Below are positions 20,635 to 27,384 of a stretch of DNA of 27,384 bases, one piece after another. The DNA comes from a virus: the IMG/VR virus record IMGVR_UViG_3300037345_000079, positions 1 to 27,384 of that record; one strand, 5' to 3'. Made by a program: the position numbers and the translations under genes. The stretch's first letter is position 1, and every line of letters begins with the position of its first letter. The notes under the pieces were generated by a model. That model saw nothing but the letters and a program-made list of their open reading frames with translations. It was not told the DNA's origin and searched no databases.

Positions 20635-22782
20635 TTATTTACCTTTCACCGGCCCGCCTTCGAGCATTTTCATGAGCTTGTACATACGCGCTGCGCCTTT
20701 ACGGCGGCTGCCTTTCCCGGCGTTGCGCACGGCCTTTGCTGTAAACACAAACTCGCCGTCCGACAGCATGGCAGGGATGTCATCCGAGGTTCCCGTGCCG
20801 GGTCCGTTGATTGGACCGTTCTTGCGGGGGAACTCTCGCATCGACATCTCGCCGCCTTTGGCGCGTCCAACAGGGTAGATCGTCGGGACCCCGTACAGGC
20901 CTGCGACGTTGTAGGGCTGTGCGACACCCCCTGGGGACATTGTCGCCCCCATGGGTAGTGCTTGCCCCGGCTGGCCCATAAGAGTAGCCCGAGAAAAGTC
21001 TGTTTGAACCACAGGGCTTCGAGGTGTTGCAGGTGTCCTATAGCCAAAGTCTAAGCCGCCTCTGAACTGATCAGGGTTGTCCCTGAGGTAGTCAGTGCCG
21101 GTGTAGGCTCGGTCAAACGCTGGATTTTCCTCAGCAGGCGAGCCTTCCATGCCGCCCGCCGCTGCCGCCGCTGCGGTTCCTGCCAAGGCCAACGGGGCGT
21201 ATTTCCGAAGAAGACCCGCGTCTGCGGGTAGACCCGGGCGACTGGGGGACAAGTACTCGTTGTACACGTCCTTGGCCCCTGTTGCCATCTTGTCAAAAAA
21301 GCCTTGAGTCGGTGGCGTTACAGTACTGGCCATGCCGTAGTTGGCTCCACCGGAAGCGTTGGTCAGAGGAGAAACGCCAGGCTGGAGCCCTGCTGAAGAA
21401 GTACCCATCCGTAAGCCCATGCCCGGTGAACCGCCCATGCCCGGTGCACCGTACGTCCCTGCAGCAGCAGGGGAAGCGCCTCCCAAGCTGTAATCGCCGG
21501 AGAAACTGCCTGCAGCAGCAGGGGAAGCGCCACCCAAGCTGTAATCGCCGGTGAAATTGCCTTGAGCATCGAATCCGGAGCTTTGGCCCATGGCGGGCAT
21601 TTTAAAGCCGCCGCCCGGGCCTTGGCTGGCCAACAGACTTTGCGCATCCCCGATCGGACCCGGTGCCCCTGTCTCGGCTTGCGCCATTTGGGCGCTTGCA
21701 TCGCCCTGCGCGGGAGCGCCTTGCGAGTTTTGAATTCCTTGCATCGCCGCCGCCGATGCACCAGAGGTCACGCCCATCCGCAAAGCGTCCTCCGTGCTCA
21801 TGCCGGATACCTTGCCGATGCCCGCACCGATTAAACCTGTAGACAGGCCCGTGTTCAGCGCACTGCCTGCCGCGCCGGGGAGATACCCGCCAACAGCCGA
21901 GACAGGGCTTACACCCATGATTGTGCCGCCGCTGCCAACGTAGCCCATGGCACCTGCAATAAGGGCGTCCTTGAGGGAGCCTCCGCTTGCAAGGGTCACG
22001 CCTGCACTTGCCGCCCCTGCCGCAGTACTTAAAGAAAGGCCCACGCCCGCAGGCCCGAGGACCGTGGCCAACGCAATGGTTGCAAGAATACGTCCAACAG
22101 GACTTTTCCGGATCTTTTGAATAACATTGACCGCGCTTTTAAAAATCTTTTTAACGCCCCCCCACAGCTTCTTAAGGAAAAACTCTGGTAAGCCTGTTTC
22201 AGGGTTAATGGTGCCCGAGCCGCCACGGCGCTTGAGCAGCGCGGCCTCTTCTGGGGTGATGTGCGCCAGCATGGTGTCGCCGTTGCGGCCCCTTGAGGCA
22301 AGGTAGCTAGCCACATCTGCCAAGCCGCCTTCAGCCATGCCCATTGGGGGAAGACCCTCTATGGTGGGAGACATCTGCATGGGCTCCATGGCCCCTTCGC
22401 CCTGCATTATCTGCATTTCGTTAAGGACGGACAAAATCGCGCCCAAGAACTCAGGGTCGTATTGCTCTGGCAGGTCTTCCGGGTCAATATAGTCGTTGTC
22501 AATCAACTGCTGTCGAGTGGCGGGGTAGCCTCTCGGGTCTTGCGACAGCATCTCCACCGCAGTGATAAGCATTTCAAGCTCTTGCGGCGACATTTGCTCG
22601 TCAGCTAGGTTCTCGCGAATGCTTGCCCGCAGCATCTCTTGACCGGCAGGATTGACCATCCCAAGCGCCGTTTGCGCGGCGTCGTATGACTGCGCGCTGG
22701 TCACGCTGGGTTGTTGATTTTGGGCTTCTTCGCCCTGCATAGCTGCACCCTGTGGGAGCGCCATGATTCCTTCATCCACCAT
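20635..22782 (-). CDS. large virion protein with hydrophobic region and TSDDIPAMLSDGEF motif
   Basis: 715-aa protein starting MVDEGIMALPQGAAMQ. This ATG follows GGAAAGG; a TTG five codons upstream lies inside that site and is rejected. Residues 1-130 are acidic and helical. Residues 229-265 form a Gly/Ala hydrophobic region (RILATIALATVLGPAGVGLS) and further Gly-rich stretches follow to about 350. Residues 412-445 contain two copies of a 17-aa repeat (GDYSLGGASPAAAGSFS). The C-terminus has GPGTGTSDDIPAMLSDGEF then AKAVRNAGKGSRRKGAARM, a motif known from tape-measure-like and other phage structural proteins. First of four giant late proteins, it follows its own likely promoter. Confidence 0.6.
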   Translation of the reverse strand: MVDEGIMALPQGAAMQGEEAQNQQPSVTSAQSYDAAQTALGMVNPAGQEMLRASIRENLADEQMSPQELEMLITAVEMLSQDPRGYPATRQQLIDNDYIDPEDLPEQYDPEFLGAILSVLNEMQIMQGEGAMEPMQMSPTIEGLPPMGMAEGGLADVASYLASRGRNGDTMLAHITPEEAALLKRRGGSGTINPETGLPEFFLKKLWGGVKKIFKSAVNVIQKIRKSPVGRILATIALATVLGPAGVGLSLSTAAGAASAGVTLASGGSLKDALIAGAMGYVGSGGTIMGVSPVSAVGGYLPGAAGSALNTGLSTGLIGAGIGKVSGMSTEDALRMGVTSGASAAAMQGIQNSQGAPAQGDASAQMAQAETGAPGPIGDAQSLLASQGPGGGFKMPAMGQSSGFDAQGNFTGDYSLGGASPAAAGSFSGDYSLGGASPAAAGTYGAPGMGGSPGMGLRMGTSSAGLQPGVSPLTNASGGANYGMASTVTPPTQGFFDKMATGAKDVYNEYLSPSRPGLPADAGLLRKYAPLALAGTAAAAAAGGMEGSPAEENPAFDRAYTGTDYLRDNPDQFRGGLDFGYRTPATPRSPVVQTDFSRATLMGQPGQALPMGATMSPGGVAQPYNVAGLYGVPTIYPVGRAKGGEMSMREFPRKNGPINGPGTGTSDDIPAMLSDGEFVFTAKAVRNAGKGSRRKGAARMYKLMKMLEGGPVKGK
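21448..21549 (-). repeat. 51-bp tandem repeat (17-aa unit) in the 715-aa gene
   Basis: Two adjacent units encode GDYSLGGASPAAAGSFS and GDYSLGGASPAAAGTYG. The words around GCAGCAGGGGAAGCGCC are repeated nearly base for base on the plus strand. Confidence 0.8.
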
Positions 22783-22856
22783 GATAGCCCTTTCCAATTG
22801 TTGCCAGTAGCCCTAAAGCGGGCTGCGCGCCGGGAAAGGACGCGATGATGGCTGAA

Positions 22857-22886
22857 ATTATCCAACAAAAAGTCAAGTTTTGTCCA
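22857..22886 (-). promoter_or_regulatory. sigma70-like promoter for the giant virion genes
   Basis: In the 109-nt gap before the 715-aa gene, the minus strand has TGGACA (22881-22886), an 18-bp spacer and GATAAT (22857-22862), each 5/6 to consensus. Start would be near 22850, giving a leader of about 70 nt. The leader contains a small hairpin AGCCC/GGGCT (22809-22824) ahead of the ribosome binding site. No intrinsic terminator was seen in this gap. Confidence 0.5.
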
Positions 22887-22891
22887 CTTAT

Positions 22892-23224
22892 TTACGTCCT
22901 GTCCATCTCTAAATAGGATAGATAGAAGTCAACGTCAGAAGCGCTTGCAGTGACTTTTAAAATATCTCCCCCCTGCAAGACGCATGGCACGCCGGAGAAA
23001 ACGTCCAAAGTCTGGCTGATAGGCAGCGTGTAGGACTTAAGCAGCTTGTACGGGGTCGCGCCGCCTTCGGGGTAAACAGCTACCGTTAAAAGAGCCGTAC
23101 TGGCGCTGTCGTTGGTTGCGCGCAGGGATGACACCACGGCGCCGTTCGCGACAGGGACGGTGTAGATGGTCGTCTCAGTTGCAGCGGTCGGGGTGATGTA
23201 CTTGCGTAGATATTTATTGGCCAT
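22892..23224 (-). CDS. small virion-associated protein
   Basis: 110-aa protein starting MANKYLRKYITPTAATET. The ATG is one base after the stop of the fibre-like gene, and an in-frame upstream start inside that gene was rejected. All-beta pattern: TTIYTVPVANGAVVSSLRAT, LLTVAVYPEGG, LLKSYTLPISQTLDVFSG, VLQGGDILKVTAS. I recognise it as a small protein common in uncultured aquatic phage genomes beside tail fibre genes, with an Ig-like or jelly-roll-like appearance. Probably a tail or capsid decoration component. Its exact location in the particle is unknown. Confidence 0.6.
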   Translation of the reverse strand: MANKYLRKYITPTAATETTIYTVPVANGAVVSSLRATNDSASTALLTVAVYPEGGATPYKLLKSYTLPISQTLDVFSGVPCVLQGGDILKVTASASDVDFYLSYLEMDRT

Positions 23225-23225
23225 G

Positions 23226-23939
23226 TCACACTGCCGATACAAAGTTAACGGTCAAGATGACCGAGGGGATTTCAGGCCTTGTCGGCGTGCTCTCGGCCGC
23301 GTAGTGCTCAATGTACACATCCGTGCTGCTGGCCCACCATGCGATTTCCAAGTAATCGGTGCTTGGCTCGTTGACCGTGAAGATGCCTGTAATGGTAGGG
23401 ACGACGTGTGAATAAATGGAGACGCTCTTGCGCGTCGGCACATCAAAGCGCGTGCGGCTTGACGGGTAGTTGACCCCGGCAGCCTTGGCCCAAACCTCAA
23501 ACTCCTGTATCGCGTTGCTGCGATTGGAGACCTGCAAGCTGAAGGTGACCAAATACTGCCCGCTGCAGGGTAGGTAGATCTTGCTGTTGTCGACCACCCG
23601 AACACCATTGGAAAGGGCCACAACGTCGTAGGTCAGCAGCTCCTCTGTGGTGATGCTGGTCAGCTCTTGATCCACGTTGGATACCAGCATGGCGTTAGGC
23701 AAAAGGATGCCGTTGCTGTTCTGAAAGCCCCGGATGCCGCCAGAAAAACCTCCGCCTGCGCCCGAGTTTGCCGACATCCAGGCGCTCGCAGCGGCAATGT
23801 CATCGCTGACAACGGGCGTGTAGGTATTGTTAAGCTGAAAAACAATTTGCTCAAGCGAACGCACAAGCTGATTAAACTGGGAAGGGTCATACCCCGACGG
23901 CGAGGCGTTAGGCAGGCGGACATTGTTGATCTTGCTCAT
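23226..23939 (-). CDS. tail fibre-like protein with C1q/TNF-like domain
   Basis: 237-aa protein starting MSKINNVRLPNASPSGYDPS. Residues 17-45 (QFNQLVRSLEQIVFQLNN) form a short helix suited to trimerisation, followed by a Gly-rich hinge (NSGAGGGFSGGIRG, 59-71). Residues 95-237 are beta-strands in the order seen in C1q/TNF-like jelly rolls: KIYLPCSGQYLVTFSLQV, EFEVWAKAAGV, SVSIYSHVVPTITGIFTV, DYLEIAWWASSTDVYIEHY and a final PSVILTVNFVSA strand. Such domains form receptor-binding or capsid-decorating trimers. Located between the tail stabilization protein and a small beta protein. Fold assignment is by pattern. Confidence 0.6.
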   Translation of the reverse strand: MSKINNVRLPNASPSGYDPSQFNQLVRSLEQIVFQLNNTYTPVVSDDIAAASAWMSANSGAGGGFSGGIRGFQNSNGILLPNAMLVSNVDQELTSITTEELLTYDVVALSNGVRVVDNSKIYLPCSGQYLVTFSLQVSNRSNAIQEFEVWAKAAGVNYPSSRTRFDVPTRKSVSIYSHVVPTITGIFTVNEPSTDYLEIAWWASSTDVYIEHYAAESTPTRPEIPSVILTVNFVSAV

Positions 23940-23949
23940 GGGGGCTACC

Positions 23950-25797
23950 CTACCTTATGCCATCAGCTTGGATGTCGACACGCATGGTTCCGAAGCGCCA
24001 CCGGCTGCCCAGTTCACCACCTTCAATGCGCAATTGAATCTGCCTGCCGCGTGCGCGCGTATCCACTTTTTCCGTGGCCGGTGTGATGACGTACGGATTC
24101 AGCGAGCTGGGCGTTGCACTGGTTTGTGGATACAAGCGAAGCAGCAGCCGGACCGTCAAGTCCCCTATTTGGTTTTTAAAGTCGGGGATAAAGCGCTTCA
24201 TAAACAGCACCTGATCTCCATCGCCAATGTCAAAGTAGCCCGAGTAAATAAAAGCCTCAATGGCCTCGCCATTGGCATCTGTCCCCGTCTCTTGGTGGTA
24301 CAAGAGGCTGCGCCCTGCCGTCAGCCCGTAAATGGGGGTAAGCGTCGCATCATTTGCCAGCGGGTCGTATTCCGTGGCCAATGGTTTTTCAAACGTGCCC
24401 GCATCCGCCCAAGCAGTGCGCGCCAAGGTGCCAATGGACCACACGTTTTCCATGTAGTTGTAGGTCACAAACCGGTTCACATAATCACTGCTCAGGGTCG
24501 GGTAATACCATGTCAATTCGTTGAACTGGGTGTTGAGGCCCACATTCACCGATGTAGCCTGAACAATGTTGATGTCTTGGAACACGTAGTCCTGCACGGT
24601 GCACGGAATCTTTTTGACAGTGCCGTCAAAGACAAAGAACGCGTCCTTGCTCATCCAATACGCTACGCCGTTGACGTCGGCCGATGCGTGCGGACCGATG
24701 ATGCCGCAGTTGGCCCCCAGCTGCTGAAAACCGAAGGTGTAGGGCGGTCCTAAGTACTGCTGGCCGTGCAGCGCTGTGTCCGTCCAGATCAGGATCTGGC
24801 CCCGTGAGCGCAGCGCGGAAATAATCTCATTACCGTCCGTGAGCCGTTGTCCGCCAGCCGTGTTGATGGCAGTGGCCACAAAGTCGCCAATGTCCTCTTG
24901 CCCTGAGAAGCGCACAAACATCGGGTCCTGAGAGCTCGGGTCGCCCAAAACGGACTCTGTTCCAAGGCACACCAGATGCCTGTCTGGCGTGGACACGAGC
25001 GCGTACTTGCTTTTTGTGGGCGCTCCTGCAAGGGCCGTGGCCCGCGTGCCGAGGCCCCCGCTGGGCAGCCACTCATAGATGCCGCCGTCCACCAACTGCA
25101 GAATAAGGTTTTCGCCGTAGCTGTCAAACTGCCAGACCTGCGCCAAGAGAGATAAAGAGGCGCTTGGTGGGCGTGCGGTGCCCCAAGTACTCAAGCCCCA
25201 CGTGCCTGTGCCCCAGCCGAAGTCAAAGTAGCTTACGTCGCTGCCCACGCTGATTTGATAAGCCGCGTTGGCCGTTCCCGCTGCCGCCGTGCTGGTCGCT
25301 TGCGTCGGGGAGACGATCGTGTATTCGCTGTCGCTTAGGACTGCTTGGATTTCAAATTCGTTGTTTAAGTCCGCATTGGGGATGCCGCCCGGATTGCCCG
25401 TGGTAGTGCCAAAAGTTACAAAGTCACCCTTGATCGCCCCATGCGCAACTGCGTTGACAGCCACCGTCGTTGAGCCGTCGAGCGTGCCAAACGTCACGGT
25501 GCCCGTGTCTCGAATTGGGGTGATGTCGGCCCACGAACCGCCGTAAAAGGCGTAGACCTTGCGGTTTGTGCCAAGGGCCATGTACGGAGAGCCGTCCAAG
25601 CCGTTCCAGTTAAAGAGGTCGCTGGTTGAGCCCACAAAATGCAACTGGGGGGAGTTAAATGCTTCCCAGCCTCCCAGTTTTTCCGGCAGGCCGTAGCGAA
25701 AACGAACAAAGTCGCAGTCCACCCAGCCGCCCTCAGCCCCGTATTCAGTGTTCTGTTTGTCAATGCCCGGTTTCAGGGCGAGGCGAAGGAGGGGCAT
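23950..25797 (-). CDS. tail stabilization / nozzle-like protein
   Basis: 615-aa protein starting MPLLRLALKPGIDKQNTEYG, with ATAGGT upstream. The N-terminal block AEGGWVDCDFVRFRYGLPEK then LGGWEAF is the hallmark of a family commonly annotated as phage 'stabilization protein'. The body is beta-rich with many Gly/Trp turns (YFDFGWGTGTWGLSTWGTAR, MALGTNRKVYAFYGGSW), consistent with a beta-propeller or beta-barrel tail tube as in P22 gp10 or T7 gp12. Its role would be to close the portal and form the short tail. It is the clearest evidence for a podovirus-like particle. Functional match to P22/T7 proteins is inference. Confidence 0.75.
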   Translation of the reverse strand: MPLLRLALKPGIDKQNTEYGAEGGWVDCDFVRFRYGLPEKLGGWEAFNSPQLHFVGSTSDLFNWNGLDGSPYMALGTNRKVYAFYGGSWADITPIRDTGTVTFGTLDGSTTVAVNAVAHGAIKGDFVTFGTTTGNPGGIPNADLNNEFEIQAVLSDSEYTIVSPTQATSTAAAGTANAAYQISVGSDVSYFDFGWGTGTWGLSTWGTARPPSASLSLLAQVWQFDSYGENLILQLVDGGIYEWLPSGGLGTRATALAGAPTKSKYALVSTPDRHLVCLGTESVLGDPSSQDPMFVRFSGQEDIGDFVATAINTAGGQRLTDGNEIISALRSRGQILIWTDTALHGQQYLGPPYTFGFQQLGANCGIIGPHASADVNGVAYWMSKDAFFVFDGTVKKIPCTVQDYVFQDINIVQATSVNVGLNTQFNELTWYYPTLSSDYVNRFVTYNYMENVWSIGTLARTAWADAGTFEKPLATEYDPLANDATLTPIYGLTAGRSLLYHQETGTDANGEAIEAFIYSGYFDIGDGDQVLFMKRFIPDFKNQIGDLTVRLLLRLYPQTSATPSSLNPYVITPATEKVDTRARGRQIQLRIEGGELGSRWRFGTMRVDIQADGIR

Positions 25798-25800
25798 AAA

Positions 25801-26031
25801 TTACCTATAGCTAGAAGTTTTTTTAGCCACGGACTTGGGCTGTGCTACGAACTGCTTGCCCTTAGCGTTGCCCCTTGCTTTTGCACGGTTTGTGGCCGCT
25901 TTTTCCCCCGGACTCAACGCGCTCCAAGCCGCCTCCGGCAAGTAGCGTTTCTTGCCCTTGCTGGGTTTGCCATCAGAAGTTTTCCACTTCTGGTCTGACC
26001 ACGTCTTAAGAGACTGCTGAGGGGCTTTCAC
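25801..26031 (-). CDS. small basic protein (DUF5872-like)
   Basis: 76-aa protein with a GTG start that overlaps the stop of the preceding gene (GTGA) and follows GGAGG nine bases upstream. Beginning MKAPQQSLKTWSDQKWKTSD, it continues with GKPSKGKKRYLPEAAWSALS, then a Lys-rich C-terminus ending VAKKTSSYR. The W-x-K-SGKPS...RYLP pattern matches what I remember of DUF5872, found in cyanophage-type podoviruses and related phages. It is strongly basic, about one fifth Lys, so nucleic-acid binding or packaging in the virion is possible. Function not established. Confidence 0.7.
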   Translation of the reverse strand: MKAPQQSLKTWSDQKWKTSDGKPSKGKKRYLPEAAWSALSPGEKAATNRAKARGNAKGKQFVAQPKSVAKKTSSYR

Positions 26032-26222
26032 GAAGTGTACCCTCCGCCTTTTTTCTTGTACTCCACCGCCAGCAGTTGTGCCTTGCGCGCGGACCACTCG
26101 CCTGGATCACCACCTTTGGTCCCTGCTTTGATTCGCTCAAAGAGAGCCTTGCGCATTGTCGGCTTGCTGTAATTTCCAGCGGCGTTGACTTTGGACTTGG
26201 ATGAGGGTTTTTTGACAGGCAT
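26028..26222 (-). CDS. small basic conserved phage protein
   Basis: 64-aa protein starting MPVKKPSSKSKVNAAGNYSK, preceded by a strong AAGGAG. The middle, TMRKALFERIKAGTKGGDPG then EWSARKAQLLAVEYKKKGGG, is a pattern I recognise from short proteins next to the DUF5872-like gene in many T7-like and aquatic phages. It is Lys-rich with no membrane segment. The pair is translationally coupled (GTGA overlap), which suggests a joint role, perhaps in virion DNA condensation, but no experiment known to me supports that. Confidence 0.7.
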   Translation of the reverse strand: MPVKKPSSKSKVNAAGNYSKPTMRKALFERIKAGTKGGDPGEWSARKAQLLAVEYKKKGGGYTS

Positions 26223-26232
26223 GTGTTTCTCC

Positions 26233-26697
26233 TTAGGCCTGCAACCCGTTAAGGTACACGGTTTTACCGGCTTGCTTTACAGCCGTAAGGTCCTGCTTTT
26301 TGAGGTTTGCAGGGTCGTAGGACACGTGCACCCATCCAGAGTCGGGAACGCCCTTGGTGTAGAACTCCAAGATCAGCTGTGTGTAGGACAGATTGTCCTT
26401 GATCCACTCGGCCAACTCAGCGTTGGGTACACCGGAAATTTCAATGTCAGCGGCTTGGCCCTTGCAGTGATCAGAGGTCTTGGAGCCACCGACCTTGGCG
26501 TTGACATCAGGACTGCGGTAGCCGCTGTTGACCCTGACACCCTTACCGTAATGGTCACGCACGGGCTGGAGCACTTTAACCGCCAAGGTCAACATGCTTT
26601 TAATGGCTGTTTGATCAGGCGTGTTGTATATGTTGTGGCGCAGCGCAGTCTCGCTCTTGGTCATCTCCGACAGGGTAAAGTTCTTGGTGAGGTTCAT
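26233..26697 (-). CDS. M15-family peptidase endolysin
   Basis: 154-aa zinc peptidase of the M15 group (D-Ala carboxypeptidase / L-Ala-D-Glu endopeptidase type). Visible features: N-terminal NFTLSEMTKSETALR, the RVNSGYRSPDVNAKVGG block (55-71), zinc ligands His77 and Asp84 (SDHCKGQAADIE), and His124 (GWVHVSYD), with Glu111 a possible extra active-site residue. It would cut the peptide part of peptidoglycan during lysis. There is no signal peptide, so export should depend on the holin encoded two genes upstream. It lies in a holin-lipoprotein-endolysin cluster. Confidence 0.9.
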   Translation of the reverse strand: MNLTKNFTLSEMTKSETALRHNIYNTPDQTAIKSMLTLAVKVLQPVRDHYGKGVRVNSGYRSPDVNAKVGGSKTSDHCKGQAADIEISGVPNAELAEWIKDNLSYTQLILEFYTKGVPDSGWVHVSYDPANLKKQDLTAVKQAGKTVYLNGLQA

Positions 26698-26700
26698 TTT

Positions 26701-26919
26701 CTAGCTTTCATGTCCAATTAATTTTTCAGTCTTGGAACGGGCGCCTGCTTTTACACCCTCACCAAATATGTAGCGCATCAACCCCATCAGCTCTTTTTCA
26801 GTCCAAACTGAGCAGCCCTGTGCCTGGCACTCCTTGGCCTCTGCTTCAGTCATAGATACCCCCTTCGGGATGCTGGTGCAACCGGATAAGAGCAGCAATG
26901 CGAGTATGGCGGCTTTCAT
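26701..26919 (-). CDS. small lipoprotein in lysis cassette (possible o-spanin-like)
   Basis: 72-aa protein starting MKAAILALLLLSGCTSIPKG. Residues 1-13 are a short signal sequence ending in the lipobox LSGC with Cys14 as the lipidation site. The mature chain contains CQAQGCSVWTEKELMGLMRY and a basic helical end. Its place between holin and endolysin genes suggests a lysis role such as an outer-membrane spanin (Rz1-like). However, it lacks the Pro-rich stretch common in Rz1, and no inner-membrane spanin partner is visible here. The start overlaps the holin stop by 4 nt. Confidence 0.6.
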   Translation of the reverse strand: MKAAILALLLLSGCTSIPKGVSMTEAEAKECQAQGCSVWTEKELMGLMRYIFGEGVKAGARSKTEKLIGHES

Positions 26920-27323
26920 TTGTTGCGTATTTCCATAATCTTCTCAGCGCCGCGTGAGGTGAAGTAAGCGCCGAAGATGATGATTCCCCATTGACCAAGC
27001 AGCGTAACGTAGGATTCATTCACGGCATACCCAAATGCTGACATCGTGGCAAACAACACGTAAGCGCAAAAGATTGCAACCAGTGACAACGGGCGGATGT
27101 TTTTAGACAGCCAAGAGTCGCTGCTCATGTCCGCTTTCCAGCGTTCGGTAACGTTGTTTTGGTCAGATTTGAATAGCTCAGTCTCGTTGGCCATCTTAGC
27201 CAGCTCACCATCCTGCGCCATCTTGGCCAGTTCCAACTGCGCAATTGCTTTTGCTTCTGGGTCCGGTATAAGTTTGTCAATCAGCTTTGAGCCGATGCCG
27301 AGGAGTGCGGTAAGTGGAAACAT
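26916..27323 (-). CDS. holin, 3TM-like
   Basis: 135-aa membrane protein starting MFPLTALLGIGSKLIDKLIP. The N-terminal stretch is amphipathic and is followed by a charged helix with a duplicated ELAKMA unit (ELAKMAQDGELAKMANE). Two clear transmembrane segments follow at about 78-98 (PLSLVAIFCAYVLFATMSAF) and 104-122 (SYVTLLGQWGIIIFGAYF). The RWKADMSSDSWLSKNIRPL sequence before the membrane part is typical of the gene-transfer-agent-type 3TM holin family. It would form the inner-membrane lesion that releases the endolysin. The 61 nt to its right up to the window edge show no convincing promoter. Confidence 0.8.
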   Translation of the reverse strand: MFPLTALLGIGSKLIDKLIPDPEAKAIAQLELAKMAQDGELAKMANETELFKSDQNNVTERWKADMSSDSWLSKNIRPLSLVAIFCAYVLFATMSAFGYAVNESYVTLLGQWGIIIFGAYFTSRGAEKIMEIRNK

Positions 27324-27384
27324 ACAGGCTCGCTTTAAATGTGACTAACGTCGTATTGATTAAGCCGTCTTGTCCGCCAGCGCA

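Noticed and set aside
1-27384. tRNA genes, insertion sequences, integrase or attachment sites
   Set aside because: No cloverleaf-like region, transposase, recombinase or flanking direct repeats were recognised by eye; a tRNA search program would be needed to exclude a tRNA formally.

Overview
The window is one contiguous piece of a tailed-phage genome (or a phage contig). It has tightly packed genes with 1-4 nt stop/start overlaps, a DNA replication block, a run of very large low-complexity virion proteins, a tail protein of the 'stabilization protein' type and a lysis cassette. No sheath, no classical tape-measure gene, no integrase, no repressor and no tRNA are visible. This fits a short-tailed (podovirus-like) phage. 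Several small accessory proteins resemble families I associate with phages of Burkholderiales and freshwater Betaproteobacteria, so such a host is a guess rather than a demonstration. Terminase, portal and capsid genes are not in the window, and whether the phage is virulent or temperate cannot be read from it.

Layout. Positions 2-3766 (minus strand) hold about fourteen small accessory or early genes, mostly of unknown function. They include a GNAT-like acetyltransferase, a protein with tandem AT-hooks plus a ribbon-helix-helix-like domain, a DUF6378-like protein, and a 33-codon ORF squeezed between neighbours. A good intrinsic terminator overlapping a promoter (3794-3832) separates this block from the replication operon. 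Positions 3881-10606 (minus) encode, in transcription order, two small conserved phage proteins, a possible ssDNA-binding protein, an archaeo-eukaryotic-type (AEP/TOTE-like) primase, a UvrD-like SF1 helicase and a family A DNA polymerase with a 3'-5' exonuclease domain.

Positions 10692-12829 are the only plus-strand genes: a SNF2-type SF2 helicase and a PD-(D/E)XK exonuclease. They diverge from the replication operon at a palindromic promoter region and run head-on into the end of the late operon with a 41-nt overlap. Positions 12789-27323 (minus) are late genes. In transcription order they are holin, small lipoprotein, M15 peptidase endolysin, two small basic proteins, tail stabilization protein, jelly-roll-like fibre protein, a small virion protein, then four giant Ala/Gly/Gln/Pro-rich proteins (715, 854, 677 and 1077 aa). 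The four probably form the ejected internal-protein or DNA-delivery apparatus.

How it works together. Replication seems to combine PolA, an AEP primase, two non-hexameric helicases (UvrD-like and SNF2-like), a RecB/Cas4-like nuclease and an SSB-like protein. No DnaB/T7-type hexameric helicase or DnaG-type primase is visible here. Early minus-strand promoters share a TTGCAN - 18 bp - TACA(A/C)T-like architecture, and many early genes carry a purine-rich GAAAGAAGAA-type leader. The points most worth following up are the unusual replisome composition with its antiparallel helicase/nuclease cassette, the nested terminator-promoter, the symmetric bidirectional promoter, the AT-hook/RHH protein and the repeat-duplicated 854-aa virion protein.
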